Below the pieces are notes generated by a model. That model did not search any database. It was not told the origin of the DNA and saw only the letters and a program-made list of their open reading frames with translations. Below are positions 38,366 to 50,699 of a stretch of 64,000 bases of DNA, one piece after another. Position numbers and translations under genes: made by a program. Source of the stretch: Mesotaenium endlicherianum (lineage: Eukaryota > Streptophyta > Zygnematophyceae > Zygnematales > Mesotaeniaceae); assembly GCA_009602735.1 (NCBI GenBank), contig WELA01007307.1, positions 203,679 to 267,678 of the forward strand, given 5' to 3'. How positions within the stretch are numbered: the stretch's first letter is position 1; each line of letters begins with the position of its first letter.

Positions 38366-39104
38366 TGGGTGGAGGGGGGGGAGAGTACGCTCATTTTCTG
38401 TTAATGTGTTCACTGTTCATTAAGCTGCTTCTTCTTCATATTGTGTTAAAGTTTAATATGAATGTTTGCGTGTGAGAATGGGAAGTTATTAAATATGTAA
38501 TTGGTAGGTTGAGCCTTCAATGTATGCTTTATTCACAATTGTATGTACTCACGATGAGTGGCAATTTTTTGAGAGCGTTGAGGAGTATACTGTATACATT
38601 TTTTTGAAGCAATTCGCTTTTATTCATTGTTATATAATTTCTCCCGCTGACAATATTGAGGCAACGGTGTGTGCAACTCCAACATAAAATTCAATAAATG
38701 TTATACTTGGGTAAGTCTTTAGGGGACAAAACCCTGATATAAAGGTTCCGTTGTGTTGTGTAAATATTTGCTTCTATATTGGCACCTTCTATTAAGATTA
38801 ATGTGTGAGAATGCAACGTTTGCCCATTATTGAGGAACCGGTGTGAGAAGACATTTGTTTTGATTGTCGTGACCTTTCATCATTCCCCTCTATATAAGGC
38901 GCACTGTAGGTTATCATTTATCTTTTGTTTCAATTTATTTTGGAAAATAGAATTCCCCTTATCTATACCTTTTCATAGTTTATTTATCGCACTTTTGTAG
39001 CATATACGTGTGTATAATATACTACTTATTGTAGCATTACAATGTATCCACTTACTTCGTGATCTTTGAAGTCTTTAATAACCAAATGATTTTGCGACCA
39101 CCGT
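38218..39104 (-). repeat. Repeat R, copy 2, left part, with (GA)n and gap
   Basis: Begins with a GA microsatellite (38218-38360, 29 N at 38291-38319) and continues as the reverse complement of R copy 1 (19480 down to 18745). It stops exactly at the left end of element D. The last four bases, ccgt (39101-39104), form one half of D's target duplication. Confidence 0.85.
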
Positions 39105-40379
39105 TGTCGCGACTGCTATCCACTTGACGGTGTCGCACGCGCAGCGCAAGTCACGGCCGCCCAGGTACCGGAAGTCAACGTTGACTCACCGACCAAAACA
39201 TTGAGTTATCTCAGTCAGCGGTTATGTCAAAGTTGTTATCACTGTCAAAGTGGTCACGACACGTCAAACCCCACACCCAAATGGATGATGGGATGGATGG
39301 GAATTTGGACGGAGTAATCAGTCGAAAGGCTAGGGGCCTGGAACCAGCAATGAGCCAGCCCAACAAGTGCCAAGTAAGGTACTGATCGATCGGCTATCTA
39401 AGCCGAGTACAGCAGGGATGTTGCAGAGGCGTTGTGTGCCACCTCGGCCAAGACCCTCGAGTGACTAGCCACGGCTTGAGCGTTCATCTCAAACGCTGCC
39501 AGCCGCCAGCCACATAGGCGTGATTGCCAGCTGAAAGGCTAAGCAGTCACGCGCGACAGTCACAAGGCGTGCATGCATGCTGAGTGACAACTTTTGAAGC
39601 TGTTTGAGGGCTGCTAGGTAAGGACGGCATGCAAGCTAGGCGCTCTGACTAATCACTCGCATTCTCAAGAGAGGATAATGTGTGGTGCCTGCAAAAGGCA
39701 CAAGTCCTGCCGGAAGCTGCCTCATTCTTGCTTGCATCGTTGTCAAGGAAGCTGAAGGAGCACAGGTACAGAAGGAAAGGAGAAGAAGGAGCGCAAAGAA
39801 GAAAGAATTCCGAAGGCCACATAAGAGCCGAGATGCCACGCTTCTGCCAACCCTGGAAGATTTCTTCTCAGTGTATCATAGATAGGTTAGACCTCAGGAG
39901 TTTCCAAGAGGGGATCTGGCTGGTAGAAAGTAGAGAGTTACAGAATGAATCTGTTAGGAGATTAGCACAGATTTGGGTCAAACACCACAAGCGTGCAAAA
40001 GTCACTTGAAATGGTGAGTGCTGTGTTACTTTCCAAGTTCTCAGAAGTCTCAATTGTCGAATTGCTGATAGCAAGAAGAGCATTAACAAGTAAAGCTCTC
40101 TGTGAAGAACTGAGTGAGCCCAGCCAAGGAGTGAAGAACTGTTAAGGCGCGGTGTTGAGCAAAGAGGTTAGACCAGGCCAGCATAGATGTGCAATTTCAG
40201 AGTGTTGTAAGCTGTGACTTTGTGGAAGTTAAGCGAAAGCCTTGAAGGACGATCTTCTTTGAATCTGGCATTGCCAATAAAGCTGCTTAGACGTGATTTT
40301 TGCGGACTACACACTTGTTCATTCTGTAAACCCTTCAACTTGGGCAAAAGCCTGTGTAGAAGTAAGACGCTTCTGTCCT
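39105..40379 (+). repeat. 5' terminal repeat (Y) of element D
   Basis: A 1,275-bp direct repeat of 56623-57894, starting TGTCGCGACTGC. The similarity stops sharply after 'cttctgtcct'; the adjoining X segment seen at the other end is missing here. Confidence 0.88.
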
Positions 40380-40399
40380 AGTTCTGAGAACTTGGTTCA

Positions 40400-42180
40400 T
40401 TGGTTCAGGTGAACAAGAATTCCCAAGCCAATTGGGGATTGAGGCCTGTGAAGGCTGCCGGTGTTCAACCTGGAAGGGGACCCGAAGAAACTCAACTGTA
40501 TATGCGGTTGAGGAGTGGAAGACTCTACCACTCTGTGGAGCCTGCAGAAGGTTCTGATTCTAGCCAAAGTCCACAAGAAAGTAAGACGTCTGAGCATACT
40601 GACAACCAGTGGAGTGAGCAACCGTCGAGAGATGAGTCTCGTCATAACTCCGCAAGCGGTGAGAACCCCAATACACGAGCCTTTGTACTTGATTTGGGCA
40701 GAGAGCAAGATGTGTGGGGCAGAGTCGGTGAGTCCTGGTCACCGTTCAAAATGGCCGGTGATGATCGGGATGAAAATCCCAAGGTCAAGCTGTCTGCAAA
40801 GTGTTTTAGCGGATGAACCAGTGGAAACGGTCTCACTTTCAAAGAGTTTGATGAGATCTATTGGGCAAAATTCTTTGAGAGGATTCGGAAGGATTCTTCT
40901 TATACGCAATCTGTCGCATTTATAAGCTTGGTTCAGTACTTGGATAAGGATGCCTTGTTGCTATATTGCCAATTTCGGAAGGATGACGATTTCACCCAGA
41001 AATGGGCATTTGAAGAGCAAAAAAGGGCTAGGGATTTGAAAATCTAGAAAGAGGCTGCGAAAGCCCAAATGTCTGCTTTATCTTCAGGAAGAGCACTGAC
41101 AACTGCACCTATTGAGAACATAGATTTAGCTGCACTAACACAAACATTAACAGAGGCCATGAGGCAACTCATTGAGGGCCAGCAAAGGGCTGCTACTCAG
41201 AATGATGATGCCGACTCTGTCGCAGTTGCGAAAGGTGTATGCAGGACTATCTGAAAAGATTGCTAATGCTCAGGAACAAGTAACGCGCAAAGCTGCACCT
41301 TTTAATGGTCAGCAAGGCGATAGCGCCACGACAGAGGCAAGCCATGCGCAAGCCCTGGCTAGCTGTCGTAAGGATATGGAGGCTGGGGATGACCAGCTAG
41401 ACTCCAAGCATTGCCTGCGCCGTTTCTTTAAGTTGCTTGAAGCACGATTCCCAGAGGATCGCAGTCTTTAGGTGCACCGTTATGTGCATTTTGTCCGTCA
41501 GAAGAACGAGACAGTCATGGAGGTCAAATCCAGATTGGTAGACCTCGCCAAAAAGGCAAAAATTTACAAGCCCGGAATAGTGGTTGACAAATCTCTGTTG
41601 TGCTTGGGCACGGAAACAGATCGTGAAGTCAGGCCACACCTGTCCGCAAAGCACGGGATAGACTAAGACATTGACGAGGCTGCTGAAATAGCACGCAATG
41701 TCAAAAAAGATAAAGTGTGGTATAAGGAGGCTTCCAGGACGCTTATGGCTCCTGAGAGGAGGGAGGAATCCTCTCCGCCTAAGGCCAACAGCTCCAATTT
41801 TCAGTTTAAAAAGAAGAGCGGGTCTTTCATTAAGTTTACTAAGCCTCGCTGAAACAGCAGAGGGCTGTTGGAATTACGGGAAATCAAGACATCAGAAGAG
41901 AAATTGTCCGTACCCGGATGCTAAGCAACTATCTGCTAGCAAGGAGCAGGTATGCGCTCATTGCAGCAAGAAAGGACACTCAAAAGATGAGTGCTGGTCT
42001 AAGAATTCAAATCTAAAGCCGCCCTGGGCAAATGCTGCCAAGAAAGAGGCAGACAAAGAGAAAAAGAAAGAAAAGGGTGGCTCTGGTAACCGCAAGGGTA
42101 ACCAGAAGTATGAAGCTATGAGTGCAGAAATCGCTGAGTTGAAAGCGCAGTTGAAATGCGCCCAATGTCTACTATGATGC
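40400..42180 (+). pseudogene. gag region of element D
   Basis: Several open stretches with gag-like composition, ending in a lysine-rich segment with a clear CCHC knuckle, 'CAHCSKKGHSKDEC', at 41953-41994 and a second knuckle-like stretch just upstream. Broken in several places. Confidence 0.7.
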
Positions 42181-42220
42181 AGATATTGCAGAAAAGACCG
42201 TCTGCAAAGGCGAGAAGCGG

Positions 42221-42952
42221 ATGCCTGAAAAGGCTCTGGATGCAACGGCTGCCGAGCAAGCAGATCACAACCGTCTGGTGCCAAGGAATGCTGGGAAGCT
42301 TCCTCAGACTTTTCGGATCACTCTGGATGAAAACGAGATCTCGCAGCTACGACAAACCAGGCCCGGGTCGCGCAAGACATTTAGTTTTTCGCTGGAGAAG
42401 CTGAAGGCCCTGGTGGAACACCGGATCCAGCATGCTCCTTTGCTTTCTCTCACTGATTTGCATATCACTTACCCATTCACGATTGAAGAGGCCGGACATC
42501 AGCTGGATATAGCTGAGGAAGGTGCTAATAGCGCCTCATTGCCCACCAATTTTAGCACCGTGAGAGTGCAAAATAAGAATGGTGCATTGATCTTCAACAA
42601 CTGGGCAGCTCCCAACATCCTGTTGGATACAGGCGCACAGCCAGTCATTTTGGGAAAACGAGCTGTGAAAGCTCTAGGTTTGACGACAAGGGACCTGAAA
42701 GAGAGTCCTCTTCAATTGAGAACTGCCTCAGGACAAGTCTCAAAGTCATGTGAGATTACCCGCAAGCCTGTGAAAATCACAGTAAATTCAGGGAAACCTG
42801 AAGAGGCGTCACTACTCATGGAGTGCACAGTGACGGAGGCAGAGAACTATGATGTTCTCTTGGGAACAGAAGCGCTGATTCCCTTGGGTATGGTCATTGA
42901 TTTGCGGAAGCGGAGGGTGACTTACCAGTCAACAGATCAGCAGCCGGCATGA
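42221..42952 (+). pseudogene. Aspartic protease region of element D
   Basis: Contains 'ILLDTGAQPVILG' (near 42619-42657), the active-site loop of retroviral-type proteases, and downstream 'YDVLLGTEALIPLGMVID', the second conserved protease block. It sits between gag and the methyltransferase. Confidence 0.82.
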
Positions 42953-43259
42953 GAAATTCCTATGAAGATGGTTTGCACGGGAGAAGCAAACTACGAGCTG
43001 CTAGACTGCTGCGTTAACGACAGGTACCCAGAATCCTACGACAACATCATGAAGCGCGAAGAGGAAAGCTATACGAGCATCAACATGCCAACACCCTTGG
43101 TATGGCAACCTCAGATTATGGAGCAACTAGAAATTGTGAGTAACAGGGACCGCGGCCCGCAAGAGCTGCTGCCAGTACCCTACCCAGTTACTTCCTTTGC
43201 AAATTTGATGCCTGGAGTGGAGCCGCTGTCGCAAGGCATTGTCAAGATGGAAGATCCTT

Positions 43260-44260
43260 TTTGTAAAAAGGGAGTAGTGGTGTTGGAATGTGTTCGCCGG
43301 ACTTGGGTCTGGGACCATAGCATTGATCCAGCGAGGGATACAGGTAACCAAAGTCCTGTATGTTGACAATGATGACCACGCTTTTCTAGCATTCAGAGAA
43401 GTCATGAGTCAGATGCAGCAAATGCATCACTTTAAGGGGTTGGTGCCCGCATACACCAATGTTGAGAGCATCGCTGGAGGCAACATTATTAATGTGAAGC
43501 CTGAAGACCTGTATGGCTACAGGATTGACTGGATCTTTGCTGGATGCCCTTGTCAACCGTTTTCTCAAGCTGGGAACAGAAGGGGATTCAGTGATCCACG
43601 AGCACAACACTGGAGATGGATGGTGAAAATCATCAGCATGCTGCGGGAATGTCAGCACTATCACCCACCACTGTTTGTGATTGAGAACGTGCATCCAGGA
43701 ATGGATTACAAGCAGATGAAGCCGGGAGAGCCATGGCTGATATTTGACTCCACCTTGGGTCATCAAGTGCTAATCAACGACTCCAAGCACGGAGGATTAT
43801 CCCATAGGGCCAGAATGTTTTGGACCAATGGCATGTCTATTGAGGTCCTGAGAGAGATGGAGGACCTTACATGGCGATCACCGACGACATTGACAATGGA
43901 AGAGGCGCTGGCGGTACATACCAGGCCAGTGACCTAGAGGGATTCCTATCGACAGTGCGTCATCAACAAACCGGGTCAGCCAAGGGTGGTACTGCCTACC
44001 TTCACAGCGTATCCAGGATCCCAAGCCTTCATAGGAGGTGGACCAGGAATGGTCAAAGACATGCATGAAAGTGATGCCGTTTGGAAAGAGCCTACTGCGG
44101 TGGAGAAGGGAAACTGCCTTGAAATACCCGAAATCATAGCTCGGCAGATAGTCGGTGCTGTAGGGTCAGATGAAGCTGCGAAAATTGGACAGCACTCTAT
44201 GACTTGGCTGGTGGAGAGAATCATGACGTGGCAGCAGTTGACCTTCACCGACAAGCCTAT
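43260..44260 (+). pseudogene. Cytosine-5 DNA methyltransferase domain carried by element D
   Basis: Motif I 'FAGLGSGTIAL' (SAM binding, about 43293), motif IV 'GCPCQPFSQAGNR' with the catalytic Pro-Cys-Gln (about 43542), motif VI 'FVIENVH' (about 43674), motif VIII 'LSHRARMFW' (about 43797) and IX/X-like segments ('EKGNCLEIPE', 'AAKIGQHSMTW') to about 44210. The order is that of C5-methyltransferases, which methylate cytosine in DNA. Motif IV looks DNMT1- or bacteria-like, while motif VIII ('HRARMFW') resembles the DNMT3/DRM type, so the subfamily is open. It sits between protease and RT with no intron borders, so it is a part of the element and not a host gene. Capture of such enzymes by retrotransposons has been described in dinoflagellates and a charophyte alga. 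The copy is broken. Confidence 0.85.
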
Positions 44261-44439
44261 GCCGAGGCCAAGACCAGTGACAACTGGGGTCCATGTGGTG
44301 CCAACATCTGATCAGAGGGCTATCAGGACGGCACATCAGCAATAAGAAGAATACGGTGTGCAAAGAGACGCAGCGCAAGCTGCCAGAGACAGAGCATTCA
44401 GGGAAGCTGGGGTAGCTGAGCTGATGCGATGAAAGGATC

Positions 44440-45756
44440 TGTTGGACCGGATCGATAATCGGACCGCTGAATTACAAGCACCTCTAGAAAGAGAGGATAC
44501 ACCCATGCGGGACCAGACGTCTGAGCAGACGACGCCGCTGCCAAGCGCAGAAGACGATAAGCAGGACACCTCGCCATCTGTGAGAAACGCCACTCGCGGT
44601 CAGATAATTGGGAGACCACCTACCGGAGCCGCGACATCAAGGCGTGAGGAGACTCCAGAAGATACCAGATCAGGGTATGATACCAACCTCAGCCCAAGAG
44701 CAGCTGGGTGCAGAGAGTACTGGCAGGAAAGCTCAAGTAGCTGGGATGCTAACCAAAAGTGTCTATCGTCTTCACCAGAGCAAGCGCCGTTGCAAGACAT
44801 GTCAGAGGAGTCTAAGAAGAAGACCCCTGAGCCAACGCTTGAAGACTTTGAATACTATCTAAACCAAGCATCAATGCAAGAGCGCCAGCGCAGCTTTGGT
44901 GAAGGGCCAAGATGGGCGTCTAAAGAGTACCCGAATAGGACCCCTGAAGAGTCCAATGACACCTACAGAGCATCCCTCAGAGAATGCCAATGCAATGTTG
45001 GTGAATGGACTGAAGAGAGTAGCCAAAATTGAGGAGATTTCGGAGGGTGAGCAAAGACTATATGCCTCGAAGTGATGTTCGAAGAACGCAAGGAGGAGTC
45101 GGGCAAGCAGTTTTTCACAACACCTGCCTTGATGAGCCCAGAGCCGCAAGCTAAGGGGCAGCAGCAGGGTTCAGCCAGTCAAACAGCTGAATCCATTGCA
45201 AGGCAAATCACGGAGCAGCTGCTGGACGCAGACGCTCGACAACACAAGGAAAGGGAAGTGGCTAAGGCGGCAAGCGCTCTGCAATCAGCCATCGTCAACC
45301 TGGCGAAGCTCAACACAGATAATGAAGGAGAACCGCCACCACCCGGAGCGGAGAAATCAGTTGAAGATGAGGCAGAGATGCCAGACCTTCCAGGGTTCGA
45401 CCTGCCGTCAGTCACCAATGAAAAGGAGATTCGAGAAGAAAGTCCACAATTTCCTACCCCAGAGCTGGACCTATTGGAGCTGCAAGAACTCAGAACAGAT
45501 GATTGGGTGAACGACCAATTGATGATGGAAGGACCCAGCCCAGCCGATCTTTACAACGATCTAAGGTCGCCTACATTCAGCACTCCAACCGCCAGTTTTC
45601 CAGCACCAGAAGCTACCCCACATCAGCTACAACAGCCGCAAGGAGTGGCTGCGTGCACCGCTAAGGTGGAACCAACACAAGGTAATCCTCACGGTCGTGC
45701 AAGCAGACCAAGAAAGGTGGCCCGGGAAGGGAATGCACCTTTCAGGCGGATGCTAT
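44440..45756 (+). pseudogene. Acidic, Pro/Gln/Glu-rich region of element D, function unknown
   Basis: Lies between the methyltransferase and the place where C inserted. Two long open stretches rich in Glu, Pro, Ser and Gln ('MPDLPGFDLPSV', 'LDLLELQELRTDDW'), with no recognisable domain. It resembles a disordered linker or an added accessory region; ordinary Ty3/gypsy elements have none here. Confidence 0.5.
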
Positions 45757-45761
45757 TGCGT

Positions 45762-46264
45762 TGTAGTGAAACAGATAGATAAAGTACTTAGTAAAACAGA
45801 ATACTTTATCTATTCAAGACAAGGATCTTTGAACACAAGTGGTAGCTTCTTGAAAGAGAGATGGCTTCTTGAAAGTTAATATATTTCTGGATTTTGGCAA
45901 GTACAAGAGTGATTCTGGAATGTCTTTCTATGTTCTAGCTCTTGTTTATATACTTGCTACATAAGTAATTTCTAGGAAGGTGTATGTTGATGTGTTGGCA
46001 CCCAACACATCCCAAAACTTGCCACCTCTTTCTAGAATAATGTACACATGTCCTTTTGACCTAAAAATGGCACATTTGACTTTTGCCACATGGAGTTCTT
46101 CTAGGTCTTTCCTCTAACTTCGAAAATGCCTTGGAAGGTTCAAAGGACATGAACCAAGTTACTAGAGTACCTATTCACACTTGACTCCACACAATACTAC
46201 TCCAAATATATTTGAAAACATTAAAATATATGCAAACTAATATATAATAACTCAAATCACTACA
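45762..46264 (-). repeat. 3' LTR of element C
   Basis: 503 bp, TGTAGTG...CACTACA. Followed on its inner side by a C-run on the plus strand (about 46268-46274), the polypurine tract of the minus-strand element. Confidence 0.97.
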
Positions 46265-47033
46265 TCACCCCCCCGATAGAAAAAGCGACGTCTCGGCGCG
46301 TCAAGTCAGGTCTTACACATGTGGAGCAAACTAGTCAACAGTTTCAAGTCAGATGCCACACATGTGAAGAGGACTAGTCAAAGGCGCCAAGTCAGGTGCT
46401 ACACATGTAAGGTAGACTAGGCAAGGTCGTAGGTGGTGTGACCTTATTGGCTAGCCTACTCCTTAATGATAAAGAAAATTGTACAAGTTGGCCCAGAATC
46501 TGCCACGAACTCAAAAATTCATAGCGGCCACAGAACTGCTCCAAATCTGAAAATTCGAGTGCCAGACGGACCGCGTCGGAGAACTCTACCGGGTCACCAA
46601 ATTTGAGAGCATTCTCATTTCTGGAGTGTCGTTGAGAGCTGAGAGAGTAGGCACTCCTCCAAATCTGTGCAGAAACTTCTGAAAATCATAAGTCCTTCTA
46701 TACTTCTCCAAATTCTGCAAACTAAGTCTCAAACTGGGCGCTGTAAGATGTTCTACCAGAGTCTTGAGTTTCAGAGCATTCCAAGTTCAGGGGAGGGCAC
46801 AATGTCAGAAGGCATATTCTGCCCTAACAATGCCAGCAGCCTGACCCCCTTCTACTTAGAGCATCATATCTCTCTCACCAGTGCTCCAAATTGAGCAAAC
46901 TTGGACTCTAAATGACCGGCTACTCATGGACTACAGCCAGGTAAATTTTCAGAATTTATTATGCAGAGACCTATTACCAGTAGCAGTTTTAGTTTTCTGT
47001 CCAGAAACTGCGAGAAGAGAAGAGTGTCTAATG
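46265..47033 (-). other. 3' noncoding region of element C
   Basis: About 0.77 kb between pol and the 3' LTR, including the polypurine tract. Strongly similar to the same region in A and B although it encodes nothing obvious. Confidence 0.85.
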
Positions 47034-50000
47034 TCAATTTTTCCTCTTTCTTGTTCTTGCAGGCTGCCTCCAAGGGGTCTTCTGCTGCTTCTTGATGGTG
47101 GCAGGCTGCCTCCCTGAAGTCTTCGGGCTTCTAGTAGAGAGACTTGGGGCTGGTCCAAGATGGGGGTTGGCGGCATGGAAGCGCTTCAACTTTCTCTGAA
47201 CTTTGTCAAGGTAGTGCGCCGCCACCCAACTATTCTCCGAATCTGGATATCCTTTCCACTTGATCAAGTATTGCTGCTGTCTCCTGAAATTTCTCATAGC
47301 CACTATGTCTTCCACTTCGTACTCCAAATGATCATCCACTATTGTTGGGGCTGGTGGGGTTGTCACACGTCCTGGGAACTTGTTGTCGGGTTGCACATAT
47401 GGCTTGAAGAGGGAAGCGTGGAATACGGGGTCGATGTGCATAGTCTGGGGAAGTTCTAGCTTGAAAGCAACGGGGTTGACTTGCTGGATAATCTTGAAGG
47501 GTCCCAAATACTTGGGAGAGAACTTGCTGCCGGCAGGCCTGTTGTTCAGGGAAATGTTCTTGGATGATAGTAACACGTTGTCACCCACTCTGTACGTAAT
47601 TTCTCTTCTGGATCTGTTCGCCACTCTTGCTTGAGCATCTTGCGCGTGTTGTAGAGCTTTCTTCGCTGCTGTAAGGGCTGCTTCTAATGTCTCCATAAAA
47701 TCTGTGGCTGCAGGTACTTCATCATGGCCAGCCGTGAAGCTCAGTGGCGTGGTCGGATGGAAGCCATAGTTGAGGAAGAATGGGGACTCTTGGGTAGAGG
47801 CCTGCGTAGTGTTGTTGTAGGCAAACTCGAGGGGGGTCAAGTACATGTCCCAGTCTTGCTCGAGGGTAGACACGTAGGCCTTTAGAGAGGTCTTTAGGGT
47901 ACGATTCATACGCTCGGTTTGCCCATCTGATTGTGGGTGGTAGGCAGTAGACATATCCAGCGATGTACCCAAGTTCTTGAAGAGATTTTTCCAGAAATGG
48001 CTTGTGAATCTTGGATCTCTATCTGACACAATTCTTGATGGTAGTCCATGGAGTCGGAAGATGTTGTCAAAGATGAGTCTTGCAAGTTGTGGTGCTGTAG
48101 CCTTAGTCGTCGTGGGAATAAAATGAGCCATCTTGGTAAGTCTGTCCACCGCCGTGAGTATTGCATTATGGCCTCGAGGTGTCACGGGCAAGTCCACGAT
48201 AAGGTCCATTGAGATGTCCGTCCATTGTCTTTCGGGGATTGGTAGTGGTTGGAGGAGTCCTCCCGCCTTTTGCGATGATGGCTTGATTCTTTGGCATGTG
48301 TCACAGCTCCTGCAGTACTCCTTGACTTGCTTAGACATGCCTGGCCAACAATAAGTCCTAGCTAGAACGCCCGTGGTCCTTAGGATTCCAAAGTGTCCTC
48401 CAAGAGGGTTGTCGTGTGCTTCTCGTAGAAGCAAGAGCCGGAGGTCTAAGTCATTAGGAACACATCTCTGGCCCGTATCTTGCCTCACCCAATAATTGCC
48501 TTCTTGCTTCTTGCATGGGTCCAAGGCTGCTTCTCCGTTCTTGTAGTAAGGGTCTCTTTCATAGGCGGCTGAAAATCGAGCTTCCAGATCTGTCTTCAGG
48601 GATACCATCACTGCATTTAATTGCAGTCTTGAGAGGGGGTCAGCCGGGTTTGTCTTGCCGGGCTGGTACTGAATCGTGATGTTGTATTGTTGCAAGTATC
48701 CGCTCCATCTTGCTTGTCTCCTTGAGAGATACGGCTGCGTTTGGAGGTGCTTTAACGCCTCGTGGTCCGTGGTGACCAGTACTTTGCGTCCTTCAACGTA
48801 GCAGCGCCAAACCTTCAAGGCATGTACAATCGCCAATGCCTCTCGCTCCGTGGTTGTATAATTTTGCTCGGCTGGATTTAGCTTCCTTGACTCGTAGGCG
48901 ATGGGCTGCAGTCCCTTGCCTTGGTCTTGAAGCAGGATTGCTCCTATTGCATAGGAAGATGCATCGGTGATGACGTGGAAGGGCCAATCTGGGTTTGGAC
49001 TTGGGAGTGTGAGCACCGGGGATGTGGTCAATCTTCGCTTTAACTCTTGAAATGCCTCTTCCTCTTTCTCGGTCCATGTATATAGCCTGTCCTTCTTGAG
49101 TAGATCTGTCAGGGGGGCTGCTATGTGCGAGAAGCCTTGGATGAATTTTCTGTACCAATTGGCAAATCCCAAGAATGACTGGAGTTCTTTCTTGGTCGTG
49201 GGGGTTGGCCATTCCTCCACCACCGTGGTCTTCTTGGGGTCTATCTTGATGCCATCAGCAGTCACGTGGAGACCTAGGAACTCCACTTCTTGTTTGGCAA
49301 ACTCGCATTTTGACTCCTTCGCAAACAGCTTGTTTTGCTTCAATACTTCAAGGACTTCTTTCAAGTGTCTCGCATGCTCTTCAAGGGTCTTGCTGTAGAT
49401 AAGGATGTCATCGATGAATACCACCACAAATCTGTCCAACATGGGCTGAAATATGGTGTTCATCATAGTCATGAAAGTTGCTGGCGCGTTGGTGAGTCCA
49501 AATGGCAGGACCATGAACTCAAAATGTCCATATCTTGTCCTGAATGCCGTCTTCTCTATGTCCGGTTCTGCGATGCGAATCTGGTGGTAGCCGCTCCGTA
49601 AGTCAATCTTCGTGAAGTACTTGGCTCCAACCAGCCGGTCCATGAGCTCATCCATGCGCGGCAGCGGGTATCGATTCTTGATGGTGATCTTGTTGAGGGC
49701 GCGATAGTCCACACACATCCTCAAGGTACCATCTTTCTTCTTGACAAATAGCACCGGGGCTCCAAATGGCGACTTGCTAGGTCGAATGAAGCCATGCTCC
49801 AGTAGCTCCTTGATTTGCTTCTTGACTTCGTCTAGCTCCGTGTATGACATTTTGAACGTAGGCCGAGAGATGGGCTTGCTTCCGGGCTCCAACTCTATCT
49901 TGTGGTCTACGAATCTTTTGGGGGGTAGGCCCTTGGGCAATTCCGGGGAGAACACTTCTTTGTAGTCCTCTAAGACTTCTTGTATCTCCTTGGGAACGGG

Positions 50001-50699
50001 GCTGCCTTCTTGACTCTCGATGTCTTTCTTGATGTCTTTTGGCGTGATCAAGGCCAAAAGAAGCTCGTGTCCCTTCCTCACAAGTCTCTTGAGTTGGAGG
50101 GCGGACAATAGTATCTCGTGTGCCGGCTTCTGGATGTCTTGGGTCTGGATATTCTGGATTGCGCGCAAAATACAGATTCTTGAAGTGATGTCATTCTTGA
50201 TCTTGATAGTACCGGTCCTCCAATCAACTTGGGGGTTGTGCTTGGTCAACCAAGGCGTCCCTAGGATGACGTCGTACTTGCCCAATTGCATGGGGGAGAA
50301 CACTACTCTATCCTTGAAGGACTTGATAGAGAGTGCCAAGGGGTACGTCTTCTTGGAAGGGGTAGTATAGGAGAATCCATCGGGCATCATAATCTCCTCG
50401 TCGTGGTCAAGAGTTCGCATAGTAATACCGTGCTTGGTGGCAAAATCTGCAGCAATGAAGTTGCCTTGAGCTCCGCTATCCACCAAGATGTGGACCTTCT
50501 CTCCTCCAAGGTAACCTCTCAAACTCATTGGGGCTGGAACGTCGTCTTCAACGGGGGTCTCCACCTCACTTGGCGTGTTGCCTTCTCGTGAAGTGGGTCT
50601 TGGGGTGGTAGGCTCCTGGCCTACCGGCGCTGTCCGTTTTTTGACAACTTTTTGGGGCATGAAAGTGCACGATGGCCCTTTTCCTTGCAATAAAAGCAT
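47034..50699 (-). CDS. pol polyprotein of element C (PR-RT-RH-IN-chromodomain)
   Basis: 1,221 codons, open throughout. Protease '[10 protein letters not shown]', RT '[15 protein letters not shown]' and '[10 protein letters not shown]', RNase H '[13 protein letters not shown]', integrase zinc finger and DDE core, chromodomain '[15 protein letters not shown]' near the C-terminus. It overlaps the end of gag by 79 bp and lies in the -1 frame relative to it, which fits the frameshift expression known from this group. Almost identical to pol of B. Confidence 0.96.
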   Translation of the reverse strand: MLLLQGKGPSCTFMPQKVVKKRTAPVGQEPTTPRPTSREGNTPSEVETPVEDDVPAPMSLRGYLGGEKVHILVDSGAQGNFIAADFATKHGITMRTLDHDEEIMMPDGFSYTTPSKKTYPLALSIKSFKDRVVFSPMQLGKYDVILGTPWLTKHNPQVDWRTGTIKIKNDITSRICILRAIQNIQTQDIQKPAHEILLSALQLKRLVRKGHELLLALITPKDIKKDIESQEGSPVPKEIQEVLEDYKEVFSPELPKGLPPKRFVDHKIELEPGSKPISRPTFKMSYTELDEVKKQIKELLEHGFIRPSKSPFGAPVLFVKKKDGTLRMCVDYRALNKITIKNRYPLPRMDELMDRLVGAKYFTKIDLRSGYHQIRIAEPDIEKTAFRTRYGHFEFMVLPFGLTNAPATFMTMMNTIFQPMLDRFVVVFIDDILIYSKTLEEHARHLKEVLEVLKQNKLFAKESKCEFAKQEVEFLGLHVTADGIKIDPKKTTVVEEWPTPTTKKELQSFLGFANWYRKFIQGFSHIAAPLTDLLKKDRLYTWTEKEEEAFQELKRRLTTSPVLTLPSPNPDWPFHVITDASSYAIGAILLQDQGKGLQPIAYESRKLNPAEQNYTTTEREALAIVHALKVWRCYVEGRKVLVTTDHEALKHLQTQPYLSRRQARWSGYLQQYNITIQYQPGKTNPADPLSRLQLNAVMVSLKTDLEARFSAAYERDPYYKNGEAALDPCKKQEGNYWVRQDTGQRCVPNDLDLRLLLLREAHDNPLGGHFGILRTTGVLARTYCWPGMSKQVKEYCRSCDTCQRIKPSSQKAGGLLQPLPIPERQWTDISMDLIVDLPVTPRGHNAILTAVDRLTKMAHFIPTTTKATAPQLARLIFDNIFRLHGLPSRIVSDRDPRFTSHFWKNLFKNLGTSLDMSTAYHPQSDGQTERMNRTLKTSLKAYVSTLEQDWDMYLTPLEFAYNNTTQASTQESPFFLNYGFHPTTPLSFTAGHDEVPAATDFMETLEAALTAAKKALQHAQDAQARVANRSRREITYRVGDNVLLSSKNISLNNRPAGSKFSPKYLGPFKIIQQVNPVAFKLELPQTMHIDPVFHASLFKPYVQPDNKFPGRVTTPPAPTIVDDHLEYEVEDIVAMRNFRRQQQYLIKWKGYPDSENSWVAAHYLDKVQRKLKRFHAANPHLGPAPSLSTRSPKTSGRQPATIKKQQKTPWRQPARTRKRKN

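Noticed and set aside
39636-39839. Hydrophobic short minus-strand ORF, repeated at 57153-57356
   Set aside because: It lies inside the Y terminal repeat of element D, so the two copies are explained by the repeat; no start context or homology supports a gene.
43260-44260. The methyltransferase as an ordinary host gene
   Set aside because: No intron borders, and it lies in line between the protease and RT of one element, bounded by that element's repeats and target duplications.
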